From NCBI GenBank assembly GCA_963923035.1, contig CAWUKT010000059.1, positions 1 to 44,882 of the forward strand: DNA of 44,882 nt, written 5' to 3'. Shown piece by piece: positions 33,444 to 41,274 of the stretch. The first letter of the stretch is position 1; each line of letters begins with the position of its first letter. The position numbers and the translations under genes are program-made. Source of the stretch: CAWUKT01 sp963923035. Lineage in GTDB: Bacteria > Bacteroidota > Bacteroidia > J057 > JADKCL01. The notes under the pieces were generated by a model. That model saw only the letters and a program-made list of their open reading frames with translations. It was not told the DNA's origin and did no database searches.

Positions 33444-34427
33444 ATGAAGAAAAAATCGATCCTTATCGTTGGAAGCATTGCCCTGGTAGCCTTGTTGGTG
33501 GCGGGGTATTTCTATGTGGACAGCATTTTGTTTGATGGAGTGAAGCCGAGGCAGGTGCAGGAAAATGGGTTTCAGGCCAGTTTTTATGCCAAAGCCAACG
33601 CCCAGAACCAGCCCGCCGTGGTACTTTTGGGCGGGGGAGAATGGGGGGCGTATTGGGGGCAGGAGCTGGCACGGGCGAACTACGCGGGCTTGTCGCTGCC
33701 CTATTCTGGCCAGGAAGGACTTCCCATGCTGCTGGAAGAAATTCCCCTGGAATATTTCCAGGGCGCGATTGAGTGGCTGCGGGAGCAGCCCGAAGTCAAT
33801 CCCAAGCAGGTCGTGGTGATGGGTGCATCCAGAAATGCAGAACTCGCTTTGGTGCTGGCGGCCTATTTCCCTGATTTGGTCCACGGAGTCATCGCCTACT
33901 GCCCCTCCTCCGTCAGCTGGTCCAATACCGTCCATGCCTTCAATTCGGATTCCATTCTCCCGACCTGGACCCTTGATGACCAAGCGGTTCCCTATATCCC
34001 CATGGCAAAGCTAAAGCCCGGCGCCTCCGATACCCTGGAAACGCTCAGCTATTGGACCCGGGCCCTGCGGGACAGTGCGTCCGTGGCCGAGGCGGCCATT
34101 CGAGTCGAACAAATCAATGGCCCCATTCTTCTGCTTTCCGGTCGGGACGACGAGGTATGGCCGGCGGCCATGATGGCCGATATGATCGCCGCCCGCGCTG
34201 AACGTCGCTCCTTCACGTTTGAATTGGAAAACGTCCAGTACGAAGCGGCCGGCCATTTGATCTCCGGCAATCCCAACTTCCTGAACACCTTTCGGTACGG
34301 CGAAATGGTGATCGAAGGTCAGCCATACGCCTATGGCTTCGGAGGCACCCCGGAAGGCGACCAAGCTGCGCAGCAAGATGCCACTCAACGGATATTTGAT
34401 TTCCTGGCGAAAATGCGGGATGGGTAG
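33444..34427 (+). CDS. BAAT-type acyl-thioester hydrolase/acyltransferase, membrane-anchored
   Basis: 327 residues. An N-terminal helix (6-25) anchors it to the membrane with the enzyme outside. The BAAT C-terminal-domain fold is shown by VVVMGASRNAELAL with nucleophile Ser129, the acid in SGRDDEVWP (Asp235/236) and His271 in AAGHLIS. In BAAT and acyl-CoA thioesterases the nucleophile (Cys or Ser) takes an acyl group and passes it to water or an amine. The N-terminal BAAT domain of the animal enzymes is missing, as in most bacterial members. It ends at a strong bidirectional terminator. Confidence 0.85.
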   Translation: MKKKSILIVGSIALVALLVAGYFYVDSILFDGVKPRQVQENGFQASFYAKANAQNQPAVVLLGGGEWGAYWGQELARANYAGLSLPYSGQEGLPMLLEEIPLEYFQGAIEWLREQPEVNPKQVVVMGASRNAELALVLAAYFPDLVHGVIAYCPSSVSWSNTVHAFNSDSILPTWTLDDQAVPYIPMAKLKPGASDTLETLSYWTRALRDSASVAEAAIRVEQINGPILLLSGRDDEVWPAAMMADMIAARAERRSFTFELENVQYEAAGHLISGNPNFLNTFRYGEMVIEGQPYAYGFGGTPEGDQAAQQDATQRIFDFLAKMRDG

Positions 34428-34472
34428 CAAGAAGAACTTCTCTCGTCGGATTTGAGTTCAAGGCCGAAAAAC

Positions 34473-34508
34473 AAAACAGGCAATCCTTTCAACGGGATTG
34501 CCTGTTTT
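34473..34508. terminator. Bidirectional terminator
   Basis: Perfect 14-base arms AAAACAGGCAATCC (34473-34486) and GGATTGCCTGTTTT (34495-34508), 8-base loop, between convergent genes ending at 34427 and 34532. A-rich and T-rich ends serve both directions. Confidence 0.85.
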
Positions 34509-34531
34509 ATTTGGACGCTTGAAAAGCCAGA

Positions 34532-35035
34532 TCAGCCTTCTTCGCTGTGCTCGGAGAGCATTTGCTCATGGTCTTTCATCATCGCCGAGTGCTCCGCTTC
34601 CAACTTTTCGTGGTCGCCCTGGATGGCTTCGTGCTCCTGCGTCATCTTATCGTGGTCGGCCTTGATTTCCTCCTCACTCATGGAACCCTCCTGGTGCTTC
34701 TCTTCCAGCGCCTTGTGTTTGGAAATGAGTTCATCGTGCTGCTGGATCATCTCGGTGTGGCGGGCCAGAATCTCGTCGTGCTCCTTCTCGATGGCCATGT
34801 GAAGGGAGTCCATTTCTCCACTCACCGCACTGTGCTCTTCCACCATTTTTTTGTGCTCCTGCTCCATCTTTTCGTGGGCAGCTTCCATTTCGTTGTGCTC
34901 GGTTTCAAAGGCCGCATGTTCATCGGCCAATTGCTGGTGGAAGTCGCTGGACGAATCGCCGCCGGAGGACTCGCTACAAGAAACGAGCGTCATTCCCACC
35001 AGAGCGGCCATTAGAATTGTTCTTATCTTTTTCAT
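34532..35035 (-). CDS. Histidine-ladder coiled-coil lipoprotein
   Basis: 167 residues. The signal ends in LVSC (Cys20), so it is a lipoprotein. From residue 33 to 163 the protein is one long helix with His at 33, 40, 47, 54, 61, 68, then after one 11-residue step at 79, 86, 93, 100, 107, 114, 128, 135, 142, 149, 156 and 163: 18 His on a seven-residue period. Three residues after nearly every His stands Met, Leu, Ile or Phe, so His takes core position a and the hydrophobe position d; most other residues are Glu, Lys, Asp or Gln. The 11-residue step is a classic stutter. A ribosome binding site AGGAG lies just upstream of the ATG. I know of no named family. Metal binding or pH-dependent assembly is inference. 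Confidence 0.85.
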   Translation of the reverse strand: MKKIRTILMAALVGMTLVSCSESSGGDSSSDFHQQLADEHAAFETEHNEMEAAHEKMEQEHKKMVEEHSAVSGEMDSLHMAIEKEHDEILARHTEMIQQHDELISKHKALEEKHQEGSMSEEEIKADHDKMTQEHEAIQGDHEKLEAEHSAMMKDHEQMLSEHSEEG

Positions 35036-35394
35036 TTTTCTCCTGTTTTTAAAAAGAGTCTTACAAAAAATACTTCTATCTAAACTTTCAAGATTATTGC
35101 ACGCGCAATATACCGCCGTGACCGGTCTGCGCCAACTGAAATGAAGCCTTCAGAAGGGGAGGATCGGGAGCGAAAGAAATTTGGTCTGGTAGGGACATCT
35201 TCTTGTTCGATCGTTGGTTGAGGGAGAATGGAGAAAAGTCGGGTTCTAGTGAAATGGTCCCGTCCATTGCCCGAGAATCATCCGAAAACAATGAATGGAA
35301 ATGCTGTTTTTCCTCCGACTTCCTATAAACAAGCGCCTACATCCAGGTCCTATTCCCCCACCTCCATTTCTGCCCAATAAATGTACTTTTGCAC
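35036..35394. other. Divergent intergenic region
   Basis: 359 bases between the lipoprotein (minus) and the UvrA-like gene (plus). It must hold both promoters. A 65-codon minus frame (35291-35094) has no motif. The only clear element is TACTTTTG at 35384. Confidence 0.5.
35384..35391 (+). promoter_or_regulatory. Consensus -7 element TACTTTTG, nearly leaderless
   Basis: Exact TAnnTTTG match ending three bases before the ATG at 35395. With the usual distance to the start site, transcription would begin at or inside the start codon, implying a leaderless or very short-leader mRNA. A weak TTTC lies upstream but at poor spacing. Confidence 0.45.
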
Positions 35395-38300
35395 ATGGCC
35401 AAAGCTACCACCAGCATCCGGATTCGGGGCGCACGCGAGAACAACCTCAAGGGCATCGACCTTGACCTGCCCCACGGAAAACTCATTGCCATCACCGGGG
35501 TGTCCGGATCGGGGAAATCGTCGCTGGCCTTTGATGTCCTCGCCCGCGAAGGTCAACGCCGCCACCTCGAAACTTTCCCATCCTATGCCCGCCAATACCT
35601 CGACAAATTGGGACGGCCCAAAGTCGACCATATTTCCGGCCTTGCCCCGGTCATTGCCCTTTCCCAACGCAACCACCTCCGCAATCCCCGTTCTACAGTT
35701 GGCACCTTGTCCGACTTGTACAGCCACCTACGGCTGTTGTTTTCCCGGTTTGGGGACCAAGCGGAGGGATTGAGCCGTAGCCATTTCTCTTTCAACAGTC
35801 CCCTCGGAGCCTGTCCTACGTGCAAAGGATTGGGACAGGAAGAAAAAATCGCGCTGGACAAACTTGTCACCCATCCCGACCGAACCCTTCGCGAAGGTGC
35901 CCTTGCTCCCACCCTGCCGACGGGCTATATCATGTACTCGCAGGTCACCCTCGACGTCCTCGACAAGGTCTGCCAGGCCCACGGATTTTCGGTGGACATT
36001 CCTTGGGAGCAGCTGAGCCCGGACCAGCAACACATCATTCTTCGGGGCAGTACCAAGATCAAGGTCCCGTTCGGCAAGCACAGCCTCGAATCCCGGCTCA
36101 AATGGACGGGGATCGCCGCCAAGCCCCGCGAAGAAGGCCATTACAAGGGCATTCTGACCATCATGGAGGACATTCTGCGCCGGGACCGCAACAAAAACAT
36201 CCTCAAGTACGTCGAGTCGGTGACCTGTCAATCCTGTGGCGGAACGCGAATTGGAGCACCTGCCCGGACCGCCCGCTTGCACGGAAAATCCATCACCTGG
36301 TTGTGTGACCTCGAGTTGGGGGAGTTGGGGAAATGGCTAGGGGAACAATCCTGGCCGTCCGCCGCAGCCCCGGTGGTGGCGGAAATGCAACAGCAAATCG
36401 AGGTCATGCTGCGCTTGGGCCTCGGTTACCTTCAGCTGTCGCGTCCTGCTCCGAGCCTCACCCAGGGAGAAGCCCAACGCATCCGCCTGGTCAACCAGTT
36501 GGCGGACCAACTCAGCCGGGTCCTCTATATCTTTGACGAACCCAGCATTGGCCTGCATCCCCGCGATACGCGGGCCCTCATTGACATCTTCCACACCTTG
36601 GTCGCACGGGGCAACAGCGTCATTGTCGTCGAACACGAACCAGCGGTGGTACTGGCGGCAGAATGGATAATCGACATTGGACCCGCAGCCGGACATGCTG
36701 GGGGTGAGGTCTTGTTCAATGGTCCCCTCACCGATTTCCTCAAGCATGCCTCGCCTTCACTTACCCGAGAAGCCCTGCTGAAAGTATTGGTGCCATCCAC
36801 CGAAGCACCTGTTATTGAGCCCAATACCACATCTGATTTCATCTCCCTCCAAGGTTGCACCCACAACAACCTCCAATCCATCGATGTCCAATTCATGCGC
36901 GGAGGCCTCAATGTAGTTTCCGGGGTTGCGGGGGCCGGCAAGGCCTCCCTGGTCAAAGGCACCTTGGCGGTGGCGGCATCGGACGACGCCCATCCACCTT
37001 GCCGCCAGGTCACGGGGCTTCCTCTCGGAATCAAGCCCGTCGTGATCGATCAGAAACCCATTGGGCGGACGCCCAGAAGTAATCCAGCCACCTATACGGG
37101 GCTGGCCGACCATATCCGCGACCTCATGGCGCGGCAACCCGAAGCGAAGGCCCGGGGATTCAAAAAGGGCCGCTTTTCCTTCAACAACAAAGGCGGGCGC
37201 TGTGAAACGTGTCAGGGAGCGGGTCGGGAACAGATCGGAATGCACCTGCTCGGGCAGGTGGAGGTGCCCTGCGGGACTTGCGGCGGCAAACGCTTCAATC
37301 CCGAAACCCTCAGCATCACCTACCGCGGCCTCAACATCTACGAAATCTTCGAATTGCGGGTCCGGGAAGCCCTGGACTTTTTCGAGGCCGAGGCCAAAAT
37401 CCTCCGCCCCTTGCAATTGCTGGACGATATCGGGCTCGGTTACCTGCAACTTGGGCAACCCTCCACCACCCTCTCCGGGGGCGAAGCCCAACGGGTCAAG
37501 CTCGCCAAAGAGCTTCAGCAATCCGGTGGAACCCATTTGTATATCCTCGACGAACCTTCGGTCGGGCTTCATCCCGCCAATGTTCAAACCTTGCTCGCCA
37601 CCTTGGGCAAGCTGACCGCTCGGGGAGACACCGTGGTTTGCATCGAACACGACGCCGACATCATCCAGGCTGCCGATTGGCTCGTGGACCTGGGACCGGG
37701 AAGTGGCCAGGCGGGGGGACAATTGGTCTACCAAGGGCCACCGGCTCAATTGAGCTCCATTTCGGAATCGGTCACCGGGCAATATTTGAATTCCCCTGCC
37801 CCTCCTGCCGCCAAGGCCTCCCGCGAACCAGCTACCGAAATCACTTTTTCCGGCGTCCGCACCCACCTTCTCAAAGGCTTCGACGTCGCATTTCCCCTCA
37901 ATGCCCTGACCGTCGTCACCGGGGTTTCCGGCTCTGGTAAGTCCACCTTGGTATTCGATACCCTGTTTGGAGAGGCCCAGGCGCGGTTCTCGGAGAATTT
38001 TGGCAACCACTTGCGCGGGTTGATTTCCCAGAGCAATCCCGCTTTGTTTGAACACGTGGATGGATTGGGGCCTGCCATCGCCATAGGCCGTCGCTTCCTT
38101 GCCCCTAGTCACAGATCAACAGTCGGTACCGTAACAGGGCTCCAAGACCATTTCCGGCTGCTCTTTGCCCGAATTGGCCAATTGGAAGGCTTCCAATTTT
38201 CGGCCCAGGATTTCAGCTTCAACCACGAATCCGGCGCTTGTCCGGCCTGCGGAGGATTGGGCACCTTGCCCGCTTTGGATCCGGATAAATGGTTTGCACG

Positions 38301-40179
38301 GTCGGACGAATCGGTGTTATCGGGCGCCATTGTGGACAATAAAATCGGGCGTTATTTCGGCAATCCCGATGGTCAATTCATGGCCACCTTGAAGGTTGCC
38401 GCGGAGGCTCGGGGCGTAGACCTGACACCCGCTTGGCGGGAACTTTCCCCAGATGCCCAGCACCTCGTATTGGAAGGCACCGGAGATCAGGTTTGGCAAG
38501 TCCAATGGCACTTCAAAAACCGCACCCGGAGTGGGGTTCAGGAATTGGAGGCTACCTGGCCTGGGTTCAAGCACCTCGTCGAAGATGAATACGCCCGCAA
38601 ACGGCACAACAAGGATACTTCCGCTCTGAAGGCGGTTTTGCACGACCTTTCTTGCCCTTCTTGCCAAGGCACCCGCCTCAAACCGGACCGCCTATCGGTG
38701 CAGTGGCGGGGACTGCACATCGCCCAATTGACCGCGTTGACCATTTCAGAAATCCAACGATTCATCCTGAATCTGGAACCAGCGGATGGTAAGCAGGCGG
38801 CCATTGAATCCTTGGTGCTTCCTCCCATTCTGAGATTGCTGGAGGCCATGCAAGGACTTGGCTTGGGCTACCTGAGCCCCAACCGAGCTACCCCGAGTCT
38901 TTCGGGAGGTGAGGGCCAGCGATTGAGATTGGTCCGGGCCCTCGCCGCCCAACTCTACGGCGTCACTTTTGTCCTGGATGAACCTACCATCGGCCTCCAC
39001 GCCAAGGACACGCACAACTTACTCGCTCTCCTGAGGCAACTGGTCGATCAGGGCAATACGGTCGTGGTCGTGGAACACGACCATGAAGTCATTGCCGCCG
39101 CCGATCAGGTCCTGGAACTGGGGCCAGGCGCCGGCGATGCCGGCGGCGAATTGATTTTTTCCGGATCTGTGGCGGCCCTCCGCGAGCAGAACTCTGCTAC
39201 GGGTGTTTGGCTGGCCGATCCGGCATTTTCCCTGCACCAACTACAAGCCCAATATCCTCCGGCCAGGCCAGCAAACAGCCATTTTCAACTCCAAGGATGC
39301 CACCAACACAACCTGAGTGGCTTTGATCTGAAGATTTCCCTGGGTCAGATGACGGCCATCTGCGGGGTATCCGGCAGTGGAAAATCCACGTTGGTACGGG
39401 ACGTCCTTTGGGCCTCAGCCGAAGCGGGACGGCCCATCGGATGCGATGCTATCACGGGTCTGGAACAATTCAGTGGGGTTCATTTCATGGAACAGGCCCG
39501 GTTTCCCGCCCAAATCCGGAGCACTGTGACCACCTGGATCGGCTTCATGGATCCCTTGCGCAGCCATTATGCCAAACAACCCGCCGCCAAGGCCTTGGGA
39601 TTGAAACGTTCGGCGTTTTCCTATCTCCACAAAGATGGGGCCTGCCCTCAGTGCAAGGGGCTGGGCGAGGTCCGTATTCCGATGGACTTCTTTGGCGACC
39701 TCTGGTCGACGTGTGAGGCTTGCCACGGAATGCGCTACCGCCCGGAAGTCCTGGCCTGCCAGGTCAATGGACATTCCATTGGGGATGTTTTGCAATGGTC
39801 GGTTGCCGCTGCGGCGTCTCATTATGAGGCGCTCCCCAAGTTGCAGTCGATTTTGGGGTTGTTGGAGGAAGTGGGCCTGGGCCATCTTCGGTTGGGGCAG
39901 CCGTGTAGCACCCTTTCGGGGGGCGAGGCCCAGCGCTTGCGGCTCGCCCGTACCCTGCTGCAGGAGGCCGATGGCCGACACCTGTTCTTATTGGATGAAC
40001 CGAGTACGGGCTTGCACGTAGAGGATATTTCGCGGCTGGTGAAGCTGTTTCGCCGCTTGACAGATGCGGGGCATACGTTGGTGTATGTGGAGCACCATCC
40101 GGTGTTGATCGCGTTGGCGGATCGGAAGGTGGAATTGGGGCCGGGAGCTGGAGTCGACGGGGGGAATTTGGTGGGGTGA
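35395..40179 (+). CDS. Double-length UvrA-like ABC ATPase (tandem UvrA)
   Basis: 1594 residues from the ATG at 35395 (a TTG six bases earlier is rejected). Four ABC modules form two UvrA-like halves (about 1-815 and 816-1594). Walker A lysines are Lys41, Lys516, Lys849 and Lys1330; signatures start at 355 (LTQGE), 693, 1169 and 1507 (all LSGGE); four Walker B DEPS/DEPT motifs are intact. Walker A of module 2 reads GAGKAS rather than GSGKST. Paired CxxC zinc motifs occur in every module. The stretch between Walker A and the first zinc motif is too short to hold a UvrB-binding domain, so it should not act in normal excision repair. The layout resembles class II/III UvrA paralogues tied to DNA-binding-drug resistance. 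Monocistronic; hairpin at 40190. Confidence 0.88.
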   Translation: MAKATTSIRIRGARENNLKGIDLDLPHGKLIAITGVSGSGKSSLAFDVLAREGQRRHLETFPSYARQYLDKLGRPKVDHISGLAPVIALSQRNHLRNPRSTVGTLSDLYSHLRLLFSRFGDQAEGLSRSHFSFNSPLGACPTCKGLGQEEKIALDKLVTHPDRTLREGALAPTLPTGYIMYSQVTLDVLDKVCQAHGFSVDIPWEQLSPDQQHIILRGSTKIKVPFGKHSLESRLKWTGIAAKPREEGHYKGILTIMEDILRRDRNKNILKYVESVTCQSCGGTRIGAPARTARLHGKSITWLCDLELGELGKWLGEQSWPSAAAPVVAEMQQQIEVMLRLGLGYLQLSRPAPSLTQGEAQRIRLVNQLADQLSRVLYIFDEPSIGLHPRDTRALIDIFHTLVARGNSVIVVEHEPAVVLAAEWIIDIGPAAGHAGGEVLFNGPLTDFLKHASPSLTREALLKVLVPSTEAPVIEPNTTSDFISLQGCTHNNLQSIDVQFMRGGLNVVSGVAGAGKASLVKGTLAVAASDDAHPPCRQVTGLPLGIKPVVIDQKPIGRTPRSNPATYTGLADHIRDLMARQPEAKARGFKKGRFSFNNKGGRCETCQGAGREQIGMHLLGQVEVPCGTCGGKRFNPETLSITYRGLNIYEIFELRVREALDFFEAEAKILRPLQLLDDIGLGYLQLGQPSTTLSGGEAQRVKLAKELQQSGGTHLYILDEPSVGLHPANVQTLLATLGKLTARGDTVVCIEHDADIIQAADWLVDLGPGSGQAGGQLVYQGPPAQLSSISESVTGQYLNSPAPPAAKASREPATEITFSGVRTHLLKGFDVAFPLNALTVVTGVSGSGKSTLVFDTLFGEAQARFSENFGNHLRGLISQSNPALFEHVDGLGPAIAIGRRFLAPSHRSTVGTVTGLQDHFRLLFARIGQLEGFQFSAQDFSFNHESGACPACGGLGTLPALDPDKWFARSDESVLSGAIVDNKIGRYFGNPDGQFMATLKVAAEARGVDLTPAWRELSPDAQHLVLEGTGDQVWQVQWHFKNRTRSGVQELEATWPGFKHLVEDEYARKRHNKDTSALKAVLHDLSCPSCQGTRLKPDRLSVQWRGLHIAQLTALTISEIQRFILNLEPADGKQAAIESLVLPPILRLLEAMQGLGLGYLSPNRATPSLSGGEGQRLRLVRALAAQLYGVTFVLDEPTIGLHAKDTHNLLALLRQLVDQGNTVVVVEHDHEVIAAADQVLELGPGAGDAGGELIFSGSVAALREQNSATGVWLADPAFSLHQLQAQYPPARPANSHFQLQGCHQHNLSGFDLKISLGQMTAICGVSGSGKSTLVRDVLWASAEAGRPIGCDAITGLEQFSGVHFMEQARFPAQIRSTVTTWIGFMDPLRSHYAKQPAAKALGLKRSAFSYLHKDGACPQCKGLGEVRIPMDFFGDLWSTCEACHGMRYRPEVLACQVNGHSIGDVLQWSVAAAASHYEALPKLQSILGLLEEVGLGHLRLGQPCSTLSGGEAQRLRLARTLLQEADGRHLFLLDEPSTGLHVEDISRLVKLFRRLTDAGHTLVYVEHHPVLIALADRKVELGPGAGVDGGNLVG

Positions 40180-40189
40180 TGGAAAAAAG

Positions 40190-40227
40190 AAAGGGACCGC
40201 CAAGCCTTTCAGCTTTGCGATCCCTTT
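40190..40227 (+). terminator. Hairpin terminator
   Basis: AAAGGGACCGC (40190-40200) pairs with GCGATCCCTTT (40217-40227), one mismatch; AAGC/GCTT extends the stem inside. It starts 11 bases after the tandem UvrA stop and ends in TTTG. Confidence 0.6.
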
Positions 40228-40372
40228 GTCAATCCTCTTAGAGACAACAGTTTCCATTCGTTTTCCAGCCTTTTCACTTTCTCCTCATCCACTGCCTCAA
40301 TGCCGAAAATAGAACATCGCGCTTTTGTTCCGGTTAATCATACTTTGGAACCCCTAAACCATCTCAATTCAC

Positions 40373-40999
40373 GTGAAGGAACTGGACATCGATACTTGGG
40401 CGAGGAAAGAGCATTTCCATTTTTTCAAACAATTTGAGGAGCCCTACTTTGGGGTGACGGTCAACCTTGATTGTACGATTGCATATGCAACCTGCAAGGA
40501 TCAAGGGATTTCCTTTTTCCTCTACTACCTCCACAAATCGCTCCAGGCTGCCAATGAGGTGGAGCCGTTCAGGTACCGGATCAAGGAGGGCAAGGTGTAT
40601 GTCTATGACCAGATCAATGGCTCGGCGACCATCCACCGCCCGGACGGGACCTTTGGGTTCTCGTACATGACTTACCATGAGGACTTTTCCATCTTTGCCC
40701 GAGTAGCCTCTGAAGCAATCGCGCGCACGCAGCAAAGCAATAAGTTGGTCCCATCCATTTCAGGCGACAATGTCATCCACTTCTCTGCGCTTCCCTGGAT
40801 CGATTTTACCGCCGTATCCCACGCCAGGAGTTATTCCTCGCAGGACAGTTGCCCGAAAATCACGGTTGGAAAGATGAAGGAGGACGCCGGCCGGAAATCC
40901 ATGGCGCTTTCCATTCATGTGAACCATGCCTTGATGGATGGGTATCATGTGGGGCAGTATGTGGAATTGTTTCAGGAGTTGATGGATGGTGGTGAGTAA
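40373..40999 (+). CDS. Chloramphenicol-acetyltransferase-family protein
   Basis: 208 residues, GTG start at 40373. Residues 13-60 (EHFHFFKQFEEPYFGVTVNLD...GISFFLYYLHKSLQAANEVE) match the CAT family start. The catalytic box reads VNHALMDG with His185 and Asp189; classical CAT has HHAVCDG, so the first His is Asn but the catalytic His stays. The fold is a trimeric CoA-dependent acetyltransferase; chromosomal members like this often have unknown substrates and need not give drug resistance. It follows the tandem UvrA by 193 bases with a hairpin between. Confidence 0.87.
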   Translation: MKELDIDTWARKEHFHFFKQFEEPYFGVTVNLDCTIAYATCKDQGISFFLYYLHKSLQAANEVEPFRYRIKEGKVYVYDQINGSATIHRPDGTFGFSYMTYHEDFSIFARVASEAIARTQQSNKLVPSISGDNVIHFSALPWIDFTAVSHARSYSSQDSCPKITVGKMKEDAGRKSMALSIHVNHALMDGYHVGQYVELFQELMDGGE

Positions 41000-41016
41000 G
41001 TGGGCTGGGTAGAGCC

Positions 41017-41274
41017 CTACCCCGTTTTTCCCTGGAGAATTTGCACCAATCCCAATATTTGATGCCCGAAGTACTCGCAGACATCGTTCCCCTTGATTTC
41101 ATAGTTGGTTTAATGGGTGGTAGGATAATACAGGTATCCTTTGTCGATGTGGTGGTTCACCGCTATGAAAAATAAAGACGGGGAATTGGAAATCCGTTGC
41201 CTCTGCGGCGACTTATTCGGATCATAATACACCTTGATGAATTCCAAAGCGTGTTGGGGGCCATTTGCATTTGC
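41017..41274 (-). pseudogene. Possible decayed coding remnant
   Basis: Downstream of the propeller gene's TAG, the same minus-strand frame reads about 85 codons with one TAA (41112-41110): ALEFIKVYYDPNKSP, LFFIAVNHHIDKGYLYYP, then YEIKGNDVCEYFGHQILGL. The composition looks like protein, but there is no start, family match or ribosome binding site. It may be a remnant or chance. Confidence 0.2.

Noticed and set aside
34547..35014. Plus-strand open frame of 155 codons rich in Val/Leu/Phe
   Set aside because: Antisense to the heptad lipoprotein; its regularity is a mirror of the 21-base periodicity of the real gene.
35389..35394. TTG start two codons before the ATG of the tandem UvrA gene
   Set aside because: It lies inside the -7 element TACTTTTG, so it could not be transcribed from that promoter; ATG at 35395 fits better.
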